A DNA stretch of 64,000 nucleotides from Acidobacteriota bacterium (lineage in GTDB: Bacteria; Acidobacteriota; Terriglobia; Bryobacterales; Bryobacteraceae). The stretch spans positions 310,001-374,000 of the forward strand of contig JAFDVZ010000003.1 in the NCBI GenBank assembly GCA_018268715.1, read 5' to 3'. Position 1 is the stretch's first letter; each line of letters begins with the position of its first letter. Under the pieces are notes generated by a model that was not told the DNA's origin, ran no database searches, and saw nothing but the letters and a program-made list of their open reading frames with translations. Positions 47,660 through 56,589 of this stretch are shown piece after piece. A program made the translations under genes and the position numbers.

Positions 47660-49177
47660 ATGATGCACGCGGAGTGGTGTTACGACCGGCAACCAGTTGA
47701 AAAGAGGCAGCCCCAGCATGGACGAACGCTGCCTGCGGGAAACTGGACCGACCTTAATCAGAATCTGAGCTTTTATTTCTACGAACTCGTCCCGTACCTG
47801 GATGTGGCGCTGGAGCTAGTCCTCCTATGCGTGGTGTGGTCACTGTTGAACCTCCAGCAGGTCCCTTCGTTGACTGGGTTCCTGGCGCTGCGGGTAACGA
47901 TGAAGAACGTTGTCCTGCTGGCGGTGTGCACGGCCGCCTGGAGCGGCCTTTCCTTCGGATTCGCGTCCGGAGCCAAGACGAAGCCGCCGCTGGGACAGGA
48001 AATCTGGAGTCTGGTGGCGCGGACCAGTTGTGGCGCGCTGTTGGGAGTGCTGTTCGTCGCCACGAGCGTGAGCGGGTCGTTCGGGTGGATGGCTTTGTTC
48101 TATTTCTGGGTCGCCTCTCTGGCCGGGTTGAGCCTTATGCGGGTGGCGGTACGGATGGCGGGAAACCTGCTCGGCGCTGTCTTTTCGCCGGTGCGCCAGT
48201 GTCTGATCGTCGGCAGCGGGGCGCGCGCCTTACGTCTGTCGAAGGCGCTCGAAGAGAGCAGCGAAGGGCGGTACCACGTGATCGGCTTTGTGGACCGTAC
48301 CGGTACTTACACTCAACCCGAGGTGACGGCGACGCTGTTGGGGCCGCTCGACCGGCTGGGGGACATTCTTAAAAGCCGTGTTGTGGACGAGGCGCTGATC
48401 GCGCTGCCGCTGAAGTCGTGTTACGCGGAAATTCAGCGGGCAATTTGCACCTGCGAGGAAGCCGGGGTCCCCTGCAAACTGCCGCATGATCCTTTCTCTT
48501 ACTCGATTGCCCGCCCCCGGGTGGTTCACAACGGCGACCATCAGGTGATTTCGCTCGACGTGGTCCGGAATGACTGGACGCTGGTGATCAAGAGGGCGCT
48601 GGACATCGTCGCGTCGGCGCTGGGGTTGATCGTGCTGGCGCCGGGGATGTCGCTGATCGCGCTGGCGATCTGGCTGGGCGACGGCGGACCGGTGATCTTC
48701 CGGCAGCGCCGCTACGGACTCACTAAGCGCACGTTCATGATGTACAAGTTCCGGACTATGTGGAAGGACGCCGAAGCGCGGCAGCACGAGTTCGAACAGC
48801 ACAACGAAATGAGCGGGCCGGTGTTCAAAATTAAGGACGATCCGCGGATTACGCCGATCGGGAGGTTTCTGCGGCGCACCTCGCTCGATGAATTGCCGCA
48901 GTTATGGAATGTGCTGGCGGGATCCATGTCCCTGGTGGGACCGCGGCCCCTGCCGGAGCGCGACGTCGCCCGCTTCAGCGACGCGTGGCTGATGAGACGG
49001 TTCAGCGTGAAGCCGGGACTCACCTGCCTGTGGCAGATATCGGGGCGAAACCAGGTGGATTTCGACCGGTGGATCGAGTTGGATTTGAGATATATCGATA
49101 ACTGGTCATTACGATTAGACGCGCGAATTCTGCTGGAAACCGTGGCCGCCGTGCTGCGGGGAGAGGGCGCCGCATGA
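47660..49177 (+). CDS. Polyprenyl-phosphate sugar-1-phosphate transferase (exopolysaccharide priming enzyme)
   Basis: About 505 residues, the initiating enzyme of the polysaccharide locus. Four N-terminal helices (to about 150; FLALRVTMKNVVLLAVCTA, FGWMALFYFWVASLAGLS) precede a CoA-binding-like domain (LIVGSGARALRLSKALEES). The C-terminal transferase has RQRRYGLTKRTFMMYKFRTM, DPRITPIGRFLRRTSLDELP and SLVGPRPLPERDV, all catalytic motifs of WbaP/WcaJ-type enzymes. It transfers sugar-1-phosphate to undecaprenyl phosphate. Start is uncertain: ATG 47660 or 47663, or TTG 47603; none has a clear ribosome site. The stop overlaps the next ATG (ATGA). Confidence 0.9.
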   Translation: MMHAEWCYDRQPVEKRQPQHGRTLPAGNWTDLNQNLSFYFYELVPYLDVALELVLLCVVWSLLNLQQVPSLTGFLALRVTMKNVVLLAVCTAAWSGLSFGFASGAKTKPPLGQEIWSLVARTSCGALLGVLFVATSVSGSFGWMALFYFWVASLAGLSLMRVAVRMAGNLLGAVFSPVRQCLIVGSGARALRLSKALEESSEGRYHVIGFVDRTGTYTQPEVTATLLGPLDRLGDILKSRVVDEALIALPLKSCYAEIQRAICTCEEAGVPCKLPHDPFSYSIARPRVVHNGDHQVISLDVVRNDWTLVIKRALDIVASALGLIVLAPGMSLIALAIWLGDGGPVIFRQRRYGLTKRTFMMYKFRTMWKDAEARQHEFEQHNEMSGPVFKIKDDPRITPIGRFLRRTSLDELPQLWNVLAGSMSLVGPRPLPERDVARFSDAWLMRRFSVKPGLTCLWQISGRNQVDFDRWIELDLRYIDNWSLRLDARILLETVAAVLRGEGAA

Positions 49178-50058
49178 GCGCCGGCCGCAGAGGCGGGGAG
49201 GCGAATAGAGCGCCGGGCGATGGGCCGCTGGTCTCCATCGTCACGGCGAGTTACAACCAGGCGCGATTTATCCCCAAGACCATACGGAGCGTGCTGCAAC
49301 AGACGTATCCGAACATCGAGTACATCGTGATGGACGGCGGCTCGACGGACGGAACGGTGGGGATTCTCGAGTCCTTCGGCGACCGGATCAGCTACTGGCA
49401 AAGCGCGAAGGACGGCGGATTCGCCGACGCCATCGCGGCCGGGTTCCGGCGCAGCACGGGTTCGATCCTGGCGTGGCTGAATTCGGACGACCTGCTGGCG
49501 CCGGACGCGGTGGAGCGGGCGGTGGAGGCGTTCCGACGGCGCACGGACGCGGGCCTGGTGTATGGGAACCGGGTGTGCATCGACGAACAGGACACGGTGT
49601 TATACGCGAAAGTCAGCGTGCCGTGGGCCTGGCACACGCCGCTGCTGTCGTTCCTGTTGTCCCAGGAGACGTGTTTCTGGACGCGAGCCGCCTATGAAGA
49701 CTGCGGCGGCCTGGACGCGGGCATGAAGTTCGCGATCGACTACGACCTGTTCAGCCGCATCAGCAGGAAACACCGGCTGGCGTATGCGCCGGGAGTCTGG
49801 GGTTACTTCCGGAAACACACCGATTCAAAAACCATGAGTCAGTATCGGACCGTGGGCAAGAAAGAAGTCCGGCTGGTTCAAGAGCGGTATTATCAGGGGC
49901 CTCCGTCACGGGCCTGGTGGCTGGGCGGGCTGTTCGCGTCGCGGATGTATGGGCTGGCGGCCAGTTGGGCGGCCCCGAGGGCGCAATGGCCCGACATTGG
50001 GGTTCCCAGGAAGCGAGCAACCTGGAGGGGGCTGAAGACGCTGACCGTCTTCGGCTAA
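49174..50058 (+). CDS. GT2-family glycosyltransferase
   Basis: A 294-residue GT-A enzyme, coupled to the priming transferase by ATGA. It has the usual VSIVTASYNQARFIPKTIRS start, nucleotide-sugar motif MDGGSTDGTV, and metal motif AWLNSDDLL. The later QETCFWTRAAYED and LFSRISRK segments fit the acceptor region. It likely adds a residue to the lipid-linked sugar. Only 4 nt separate it from the next gene. Confidence 0.88.
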   Translation: MSAGRRGGEANRAPGDGPLVSIVTASYNQARFIPKTIRSVLQQTYPNIEYIVMDGGSTDGTVGILESFGDRISYWQSAKDGGFADAIAAGFRRSTGSILAWLNSDDLLAPDAVERAVEAFRRRTDAGLVYGNRVCIDEQDTVLYAKVSVPWAWHTPLLSFLLSQETCFWTRAAYEDCGGLDAGMKFAIDYDLFSRISRKHRLAYAPGVWGYFRKHTDSKTMSQYRTVGKKEVRLVQERYYQGPPSRAWWLGGLFASRMYGLAASWAAPRAQWPDIGVPRKRATWRGLKTLTVFG

Positions 50059-50062
50059 CAAC

Positions 50063-50848
50063 ATGAGTTTCGATTCACGGTATATCTGCGGAATCAGGGT
50101 GGACGCGTCGAGTTACCGGACGTTGGCGGACCAGGTGCTCGAGTGGGCTCGCGCCGGCGAGTCCAAAATGGTGTGCTTTGCGTCTGTGCACATGATTATC
50201 GAGGCGTTGGACTCGCCTGAGTTCCGGCGCGTGTTGCTGGCGGCCGACGTGGTGAATCCGGACGGAATGCCGCTGGTGTGGGCGCTGCGGAGCCTGGGCG
50301 TGCGGTCGGCGAGCCGGGTGTACGGACCGGATTTCACGCGGTTCGTGATCCGGGCGGCGGCCGAGGCCGGCGTGCCCATCGCCTTGTACGGGGGATCTCC
50401 GGACACGCTGCGCCGGTTCGAGGACGTGCTGAAGGCCGAGCATCCGACGCTCGACATCGCGTGCTCCATCTCCCCGCCGTTCCGGCCGCTGAGCGCGGAG
50501 GAACGGGCGGCGCACGTGGAACGGATTCGCGAGTCGGGCGCACGGATCGTGCTGGTGGGCATCGGCTGCCCGAAGCAGGAATATTGGATGGAGCAGTGCC
50601 GCGGGACCTTGCCGGGGGTGCTGCTGGGGGTTGGAGCGGCTTTCGATTTCCTGGCCGGCGTCAAGCCGCAGGCGCCGCGCTGGATGATGCGAGCGGGACT
50701 TGAGTGGTTCTTCCGGCTGGTGACCGAGCCCCGGCGACTGGCGACGCGGTATCTGGCCCAGGCGCCGCGATTTATCCCTTACTTTCTGGCGCAGTTATGG
50801 CGCACCAAGATGGCGGAGTTGCGGGCGGCGCCCAGAAGGGCTGAGTAA
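50063..50848 (+). CDS. WecG/TagA/CpsF-family glycosyltransferase
   Basis: A 261-residue GT26 enzyme. Motifs: CFASVHMIIEALDSPEF, VVNPDGMPLVWA (family Asp), GIGCPKQEYWM and GVGAAFDFLAGVKPQAP. Such enzymes add ManNAc-type or ManNAcA residues to a lipid-linked GlcNAc, which fits the amino-sugar genes in the neighbouring operon. The stop codon (50846-50848) is directly adjacent to the stop of the O-antigen ligase gene on the minus strand. Confidence 0.9.
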   Translation: MSFDSRYICGIRVDASSYRTLADQVLEWARAGESKMVCFASVHMIIEALDSPEFRRVLLAADVVNPDGMPLVWALRSLGVRSASRVYGPDFTRFVIRAAAEAGVPIALYGGSPDTLRRFEDVLKAEHPTLDIACSISPPFRPLSAEERAAHVERIRESGARIVLVGIGCPKQEYWMEQCRGTLPGVLLGVGAAFDFLAGVKPQAPRWMMRAGLEWFFRLVTEPRRLATRYLAQAPRFIPYFLAQLWRTKMAELRAAPRRAE

Positions 50849-52204
50849 TCAGGCGATGGTTTCTAACTCGACGGGCTGCGGGCGGGGCTCGTCGGGGGCC
50901 GGCGGGGCGGGCTCGGCGTATTGCGCGGCGAGCGCGAACAGGCCGGTGAAGCACATGAAGAACGGCGCCTTGTAGAAAGACTGGTTCACGCTGTCCATGG
51001 TGTTGAACAGGAGATAGAGCAACAGCCATCCGAAGACCAGGTGACCGGTGGGACGGTCATAATACCTGGCGTAGTCGAGACTCAGCGCCATTCCATAAAT
51101 CCAGATTGCCATGAACAGGACGAGTCCGATGACTCCGGTGGCCAGGATCTCGTCGAGAAAGCCGCTGTGAGCGACGACGGCGTGCCAACCGATCAGGCGG
51201 AAGACCTGATTCATATGCTCCTCGGTCCAGAAGGCGCCGAAACCGTGGCCGAGCCAGGGTTGCATGGAGATGTGCTCGTACATGGCGGTCCACAGCGGGA
51301 GACGGCCGTTCAGGGTCATGAGGTCCTTGAGGCCGCCGCCAATGGTGATCCAGGGCATGAACGGAGCGATGGAGTCATAACCGTCGATGACCCAGGCCAC
51401 GAAGAGACGTCCGCCGGTCCCTAAGTCGCCATAAAAGGCGGTCTGGATGATTCCGAGAATCAGGAGCACGCGGGCGATCAGACGGTCCATGGTGAGGCGC
51501 GAGGCCAGGATGGTGGCGGCGGCGAGGACGTCGCCGAGCATGGTCCGGCCCTTCATGAAGACCAGTAAGAGGAAATAGAAAGCAAGAGTCGCCCAGCGTT
51601 GAATCGGCAACTGATCGAAAACGATCAAGGCCGAGAGGAAGCCGTAACCGGTGGGATAGGTGAGCGCGGCGGGACGAGCGGCGTCCTTCAGGTTGAAGGT
51701 GGGGCTCATCAGCTCCGCGAGAGTGCGGCCGGCAAGACGCGAGGGCAGCAACATCAGGGCGGCGATGAAGGCCGCGTACATGAAGTGGCGGCCGAGGGCG
51801 CGGAGGCCGTCTTCGGTGCGCGGGTAGAAGCCGGCGCCGACGCCCCAACATCCGATCAGCATGAGCGCGAAGGCCAGGAACCGGCGGACGGTGAGGTCCG
51901 ATTCGATGCTCCACAGGTAGGTGCAGGCGGACCATCCGCAATAAGCGAGCGCCAGCAGTACGAGGTTGCGGCCCTGCCGGGATTGGGAGTTACGCCATGC
52001 CGCGGGTAAGTGGAACAGGCCGAGCGCGGCCCAGGCGACGATGACCAACTGGTTCTGCCAGGTGCCCTGGGCGGCGGAAGCGGCCGCGAGGGCGTCGTTG
52101 GAGTCCTCGAGGTTCGGGTAGAGGAATCCGACCCAGAGCAGGAGCAAGGCCACGCAGACGAGCCGGTAGTGAACGGTCTGTTCGAATGGGACGGATCGGC
52201 TCAC
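50849..52204 (-). CDS. O-antigen ligase/polymerase-like membrane protein
   Basis: A 451-residue inner-membrane protein with about ten or more helices. The Wzy/WaaL-type signature region is WLGHGFGAFWTEEHMNQV then AVVAHSGFLDEILATGVIG near residues 315-375, the large periplasmic loop. It either polymerises repeat units or ligates the glycan to its carrier; the family cannot be separated by sequence. It is convergent with the WecG-type gene and divergent from the flippase gene (154 nt). Confidence 0.82.
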   Translation of the reverse strand: MSRSVPFEQTVHYRLVCVALLLLWVGFLYPNLEDSNDALAAASAAQGTWQNQLVIVAWAALGLFHLPAAWRNSQSRQGRNLVLLALAYCGWSACTYLWSIESDLTVRRFLAFALMLIGCWGVGAGFYPRTEDGLRALGRHFMYAAFIAALMLLPSRLAGRTLAELMSPTFNLKDAARPAALTYPTGYGFLSALIVFDQLPIQRWATLAFYFLLLVFMKGRTMLGDVLAAATILASRLTMDRLIARVLLILGIIQTAFYGDLGTGGRLFVAWVIDGYDSIAPFMPWITIGGGLKDLMTLNGRLPLWTAMYEHISMQPWLGHGFGAFWTEEHMNQVFRLIGWHAVVAHSGFLDEILATGVIGLVLFMAIWIYGMALSLDYARYYDRPTGHLVFGWLLLYLLFNTMDSVNQSFYKAPFFMCFTGLFALAAQYAEPAPPAPDEPRPQPVELETIA

Positions 52205-52280
52205 GGTGTGCTACTGGCGAAGATAGCAGCGGGGGCGGCGAGGATACAATCGACCGGTTGGGTCTTTTTCGGCGCCGTTG

Positions 52281-52300
52281 GTACTGGGCAGTGATAGTAC
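52281..52300. promoter_or_regulatory. GTACT-N10-AGTAC dyad between polymerase and flippase genes
   Basis: GTACTGGGCAGT (52281-52292) is the left part; AGTAC at 52296-52300 completes a 20-nt dyad. It matches 11 of 12 bases of the copy at 47458. Confidence 0.4.
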
Positions 52301-52358
52301 TTGAGTTGGATCCAGTTAGCGGCTTCGCTCCTATGGACATCGTTTACTGGCGGCGGGG

Positions 52359-53765
52359 ATGATGGGAGAGGTGATCAGCGACCGAGGCCTAATGGGCCGG
52401 TTTAAGGTATTGGCGCGCGTCGACGGGCTCGACTTATCGAGCGAGCAGGGGCGCGCGCGGGAGCGTCTGCGGAGGGTGGCGCTGACGACGCTGGCATCGG
52501 CGGCGGCCAAGGCGATTGCCATGGCGGCGAGCCTGATTTCGGTGCCGTTGACGCTGAATTACCTGGGGGCGGAGCGGTTTGGGCTGTGGGTGACCATCAG
52601 CTCAGCCAACGTGATCCTGGAGTTTGCCGATCTCGGGTTGGGCAATGGGCTGCTGAACGTGGTCGCGACGGCGGGGGCGCGCGGCGAACGCGAACTGGTG
52701 CGGCGGTATGTGTCGAGCGCCTCCTTCCTATTACTGGGACTGGCGATCGTGATTTCGGCGGGGTTCATACTGCTGAGTCCGCTGGCGCCTTGGGCGAGGG
52801 TGTTCGGCGAGTCGTCGCGGGGGCTGATTCCAGACGCTCGGGCGGCTTGCGCGGCGTTCGCGGCCACCTTCGCGGTGAGTCTGCCGTTCGGCATCGTGCG
52901 GCGGGTGCAGTTAGGATTCCAGGAAGGGTTTGCGAGTAACTTGTGGCAATGCCTGGCCAGCGTGCTGTCATTGGCGGCGCTGCTGGCCGGGATTCGCGCG
53001 GGGGCGGGGTTGCCGGTGTTGGTGCTGTGCCTGTTGGGCGCTCCGGCGGTGGTGCTGGCGGCTAACTGGGCGGTGGAGTTCTTCTACCGGCGGCGCTGGA
53101 TGCTGCCTTCGCCGATGCTGTTCGACTGGGGGACGGGCGCCCGGCTGATGCGCGACGGCATCCTCTTTGTCACTCTGCAACTGGCGGCGCCGCTGTCGAT
53201 TTCGGCGATGGATCCACTGATCGCGACGAGTTACCTGGGGCTGGCGGGAGCGGCTGACTTCGCGGTGGCGCAGCGGTTGTTCCTGTTCATCGTGCCAATG
53301 CAGGGGATGTGGCTGATGCCGCTGTGGCCGGCCTATGGCGAGGCGATGGCTCGGGGAGATTCGGCGTGGATGCGGCGGACGCTGTGGCGGACCACGGTGC
53401 TGGCATTGGCGCTCTCGGCGATGGTGAGTGGGGCGATGGTGGTGTTTCGGGCGCAGGTGTTTTCGGCGTGGCTGCATCGGCCATGGTCGCCCCCGCTCGA
53501 GTTGGCCGTTCCGCTGGCGTTATCAGTGTGCGTGTTTTCATTGGGCATGGCGACGTCGATGTTCCTGAACGGCGTGAACGCGATTCGCGAGCAGGCGGGC
53601 GTGGCGGTGCTGATGACCGTGGTGGCGACGGCGTTGAAGATCTGGTTCTGCCGGTTGTACGGAGTGGCGGGGATCCCGTGGGGGATGTTGGTGGGTTATA
53701 CGGCGGTGATGGCGCCGTTTCTGGTGGTGGTGATCCGCCGGCGGCTGGCGATGCTGCGATACTGA
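52359..53765 (+). CDS. Wzx-type polysaccharide flippase
   Basis: A 468-residue membrane protein with about 12 or more helices and N-terminal ALTTLASAAAKAIAMAASLI plus SVPLTLNYLGAERFGLWVTI, the usual MOP/Wzx start. It would flip the lipid-linked repeat unit across the inner membrane. The start ATG at 52359 (or 52362) follows GGCGGGG; a later candidate is 52392. A GNAT gene follows after 4 nt. Confidence 0.87.
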   Translation: MMGEVISDRGLMGRFKVLARVDGLDLSSEQGRARERLRRVALTTLASAAAKAIAMAASLISVPLTLNYLGAERFGLWVTISSANVILEFADLGLGNGLLNVVATAGARGERELVRRYVSSASFLLLGLAIVISAGFILLSPLAPWARVFGESSRGLIPDARAACAAFAATFAVSLPFGIVRRVQLGFQEGFASNLWQCLASVLSLAALLAGIRAGAGLPVLVLCLLGAPAVVLAANWAVEFFYRRRWMLPSPMLFDWGTGARLMRDGILFVTLQLAAPLSISAMDPLIATSYLGLAGAADFAVAQRLFLFIVPMQGMWLMPLWPAYGEAMARGDSAWMRRTLWRTTVLALALSAMVSGAMVVFRAQVFSAWLHRPWSPPLELAVPLALSVCVFSLGMATSMFLNGVNAIREQAGVAVLMTVVATALKIWFCRLYGVAGIPWGMLVGYTAVMAPFLVVVIRRRLAMLRY

Positions 53766-53769
53766 GCAG

Positions 53770-54285
53770 ATGTTGCTTCGATGGGCTGAGCCGGATGACC
53801 GGATGGCGGTGGCGCGGATGCATGTGCGCTCCTGGCAGGCGGGCTATCGCGGTTTGATTTCCAGGGCCTTTCTGGATGGGCTGCGGCCGGAAGACCGGGC
53901 TTCACGGTATCAGTTCGGCGGCGATGATCCTAAGTCGCCGCGCACGATGTTAGCCATCGATGAAGAGCGTGTGGTGGGGCTGGCGACGATCGCGGCGTCG
54001 CGGTCCGATGACTTGCCGGGGTGGGGTGAGTTATTCGCTTTATATGTGGATCCGGAGTGGTGGGGCAGGGGCGTGGGACGGGAGTTGATCGGGTCGGCGC
54101 GCGCGCATCTGCGGGAGATGGGGTTTCGAAAGGCGATGCTGTGGGTGCTGGTGGGCAATGCTCGGGCGGAACGGTTTTACCGGGCCGACGGCTGGGCGCC
54201 GGACGGGGTGGAGCGGCGCATCACGATCATGAACCTGGACCTGGATGAGCTGCGGTATGTCCGGAGCCTGGAGGAGAGCGTATGA
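53770..54285 (+). CDS. GNAT-family N-acetyltransferase
   Basis: A 171-residue acetyltransferase. Motif A: LFALYVDPEWWGRGVGRELI, with acetyl-CoA loop (R/Q-x-x-G-x-G/A) as WGRGVGREL. The end MLWVLVGNARAERFYRADGW is typical motif B. Substrate unknown. It is 4 nt after the flippase gene and could be part of that operon, modifying an amino sugar, or simply follow it. Confidence 0.88.
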   Translation: MLLRWAEPDDRMAVARMHVRSWQAGYRGLISRAFLDGLRPEDRASRYQFGGDDPKSPRTMLAIDEERVVGLATIAASRSDDLPGWGELFALYVDPEWWGRGVGRELIGSARAHLREMGFRKAMLWVLVGNARAERFYRADGWAPDGVERRITIMNLDLDELRYVRSLEESV

Positions 54286-54294
54286 TCGGGGTGT
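54281..54294 (+). promoter_or_regulatory. Possible -10 box of the CxxCH/TIGR03437 gene
   Basis: TATGAT at 54281-54286 overlaps the GNAT stop and ends 8 nt before ATG 54295. There is no strong ribosome site. Confidence 0.3.
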
Positions 54295-55659
54295 ATGCGT
54301 CGAACGATGGTTGGTTTGGCGTTGCTGGCGTGGCCGGCGGCTGTTTACGGTTACCGGAGCGGAGCGCCGTTGCGGAGCACTGGGACGATCGACGGCGGAC
54401 GGGATTGTTCGTCCTGCCATAACAGCTTCGGAGGGGCTAACTCCGATAGCCGGGGCGTGATCGCGATCGAGAATCTGCAACCGTATGTCCCCGGGCTGAC
54501 GCAGAATCTGCGCGTGACGCTGAGTCATCCGACGGCGTCGAGCTGGGGCTTTCAACTGACGGCGCGGTTTGTGACGGGCGATGGGACGCTGAAGGCCGGC
54601 TCGTTCGCGGCGGGCAGCGGGGATAGCCAGGTCGCTTGCGACGACGGGTCGCAAGCAGGGTCGAAAGGACCGTGCCAGTTGAGCCAGTATGAATGGCTGG
54701 AGCATTCGCTGGCGCCTCGGACGGCGAACGGGGTGGGATATTCGTTCCCGTTCCAGTGGACTCCGCCGGCCGATGAAAAGGGCGATATCACCTTCTATGT
54801 CGCCATGGTGGCGGGCGATGGGAATTCCAACGAATTGAACGACCGGGTGTATACGGCGACGTTCCGGATTCCGCTGGGGACGGCGGGGTGTCCGATGACG
54901 CTGCGTCCCGTTCCGAGCCGGGTGGTGAACGCGGGGTCGCACCTGGCGCCGTTTGCGGGGAATTCGATGGTGGAGATCTACGGGTCGAATTTCCAGGCGA
55001 GCAGCCGGTTCCGCACGGTGGGGGCCGGAGACCTGCGCAATGGCGCGTTCCCCAAGGAGCTGTCGTGCGTGGCGGTGGAGATTGCGGGCGTGCGGGTTCC
55101 GATCACCTATGTCCAACAGGACCAGATCAATGTCCAGGCGCCGGCGCTTCCGGCTGGGGCGGGGTCGGCTACGGTCACGGTGATCGCGAATCCGGATCGG
55201 CCGAACGAGTTGCGGAGTCTGCCTGCGAGTTTTACGACACAGGATCCGGCGCCGGCGTTCTTCACGTTCGGTACGTCGCAGAGCATTGCGGCGCAGTTTG
55301 CCGGCGTGGCGGATGTGGTGGCCGATCCGGCGGTGGTCCCGGGGGCGAGGCCGGCGAAACCCGGCGAGTGGGTGACGCTGTATGGGACCGGGTTCGGCGC
55401 GACCAGCCCCTCAGTGACGGCGGGGACGGTGGCGACGGGCGCGGCGGGGCTGACGCGGCCGTTTACGGTGTCGATCGCGGGGACGGCGCTGGCGGCGAGC
55501 GACATATATTATGGAGGGCTGTCGCCGCAGTCGATTAGCGGGTTGTACCAGTTCAATGTGAAAGTTCCGCTGGCGGTGGCGGATGGGAGCGCGCCGGTGG
55601 TCATCACCATGGATGGGCAGTCGACGCAGGTGGGGGCCTTTATCCCTATCAAAAAGTGA
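54295..55659 (+). CDS. Exported CxxCH/Reeler-like protein with a TIGR03437 C-terminal domain
   Basis: A 454-residue exported protein. The signal peptide (MRRTMVGLALLAWPAAVYG) is followed by a CSSCHNSFGG motif, a possible haem c site, then a Reeler/choice-of-anchor V-like beta domain (VPGLTQNLRVTLSHPTASSW, SFPFQWTPPADEKGDITFYV). From about 200 to the end is the Bryobacterales-type TIGR03437 domain: VVNAGSHLAPFAGNSMVEIY, QINVQAPALPAGAGSATV, GEWVTLYGTGFGATSPS and GLYQFNVKVPL. Such domains are found in secreted or surface proteins of Solibacter relatives. A fold of redox plus surface anchor is possible. Confidence 0.83.
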   Translation: MRRTMVGLALLAWPAAVYGYRSGAPLRSTGTIDGGRDCSSCHNSFGGANSDSRGVIAIENLQPYVPGLTQNLRVTLSHPTASSWGFQLTARFVTGDGTLKAGSFAAGSGDSQVACDDGSQAGSKGPCQLSQYEWLEHSLAPRTANGVGYSFPFQWTPPADEKGDITFYVAMVAGDGNSNELNDRVYTATFRIPLGTAGCPMTLRPVPSRVVNAGSHLAPFAGNSMVEIYGSNFQASSRFRTVGAGDLRNGAFPKELSCVAVEIAGVRVPITYVQQDQINVQAPALPAGAGSATVTVIANPDRPNELRSLPASFTTQDPAPAFFTFGTSQSIAAQFAGVADVVADPAVVPGARPAKPGEWVTLYGTGFGATSPSVTAGTVATGAAGLTRPFTVSIAGTALAASDIYYGGLSPQSISGLYQFNVKVPLAVADGSAPVVITMDGQSTQVGAFIPIKK

Positions 55660-55709
55660 GAGATATTCATTTTCACGGCGTCCGCTGCTAGACTTGGGGG
55701 GACTCGACC

Positions 55710-56519
55710 ATGCGGCCAGCAATCTGGCTGGTCGTGGCGCTGGCCGGGCCCAACTGGGCCGATTCAAGCGCCACCCGTCAGGCGCCATCCTACACGGCCG
55801 CCAGCGTCGTCAATGCTGCTTCCAACCAGGCGAACGCCTATGCCGCCAATACCTTTGTGTCTATATACGGGGTGAACCTCGCTTATACGACGCGAGGGCT
55901 GACGGCGGGCGATATCAGCGGGAATACCTTGCCTACGATCCTGCCAGGCACGGGTGTGCGGGTGTGGGTGAAGAACATACCGGCGCAGATGTATTACGTG
56001 TCGCCGACGCAGATCAACGTGCTGCTGCCGACCAATATCGGGACGGGGTCGACGGAGTTGCGGGTGCAGGTGGATTCAACCTACGGTCCGCCGATTCCGA
56101 TTACGTTGGCGACGGTGGCGCCGGCGTTGTTCCAGTTGGACGCGCAGACGGTGATTGGCACGAAGGCGAATGGGGCGCTGCTGACCAAGGACGCTCCGGG
56201 GAATGCCGGCGATTGGGTGATTTTGTACGCGACAGGGTTGGGACCCACGACGCCCAAGCCGGGCTACGGGGAGATTCCGACGACGGCGGCCCCGTTGTCC
56301 GATATGGCGAGTTTCGGGGTGCTGGTGGACGGGGTCAAGGTGGACCCCAAGCGGATTGGGTATGCGGGCGTCGCGCCGGGGTTCGCAGGCTTGTACCAGA
56401 TCAACTGCCAACTGCCGGATAGCATTGGGACGGATCCGGAGATCCAGGTGACGGCGGGCGGAGTTACGAGTCCCAAGGGGGTGAGACTGCCGGTGCGCGG
56501 GGCGGGCGCCTCGCCGTAG
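55710..56519 (+). CDS. Exported TIGR03437-domain protein
   Basis: A 269-residue secreted protein made of the TIGR03437 domain alone: SVVNAASNQANAYAANTFVS, ISPTQINVLLP-like YVSPTQINVLLPTNIGTGST, GDWVILYATGLGPTTPKPGY, and GLYQINCQLPDSIGTD. A signal peptide (MRPAIWLVVALAGPNWAD) leads. It follows the larger TIGR03437 gene by 50 nt on the same strand and is likely a tandem relative. Function unknown. Confidence 0.83.
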   Translation: MRPAIWLVVALAGPNWADSSATRQAPSYTAASVVNAASNQANAYAANTFVSIYGVNLAYTTRGLTAGDISGNTLPTILPGTGVRVWVKNIPAQMYYVSPTQINVLLPTNIGTGSTELRVQVDSTYGPPIPITLATVAPALFQLDAQTVIGTKANGALLTKDAPGNAGDWVILYATGLGPTTPKPGYGEIPTTAAPLSDMASFGVLVDGVKVDPKRIGYAGVAPGFAGLYQINCQLPDSIGTDPEIQVTAGGVTSPKGVRLPVRGAGASP

Positions 56520-56589
56520 GGGGCAACCATCGCGTCGCGCCGTACGTTTATCCCTAATGTGGGCTACAATGCCCGCGAGGGAGACTTCC

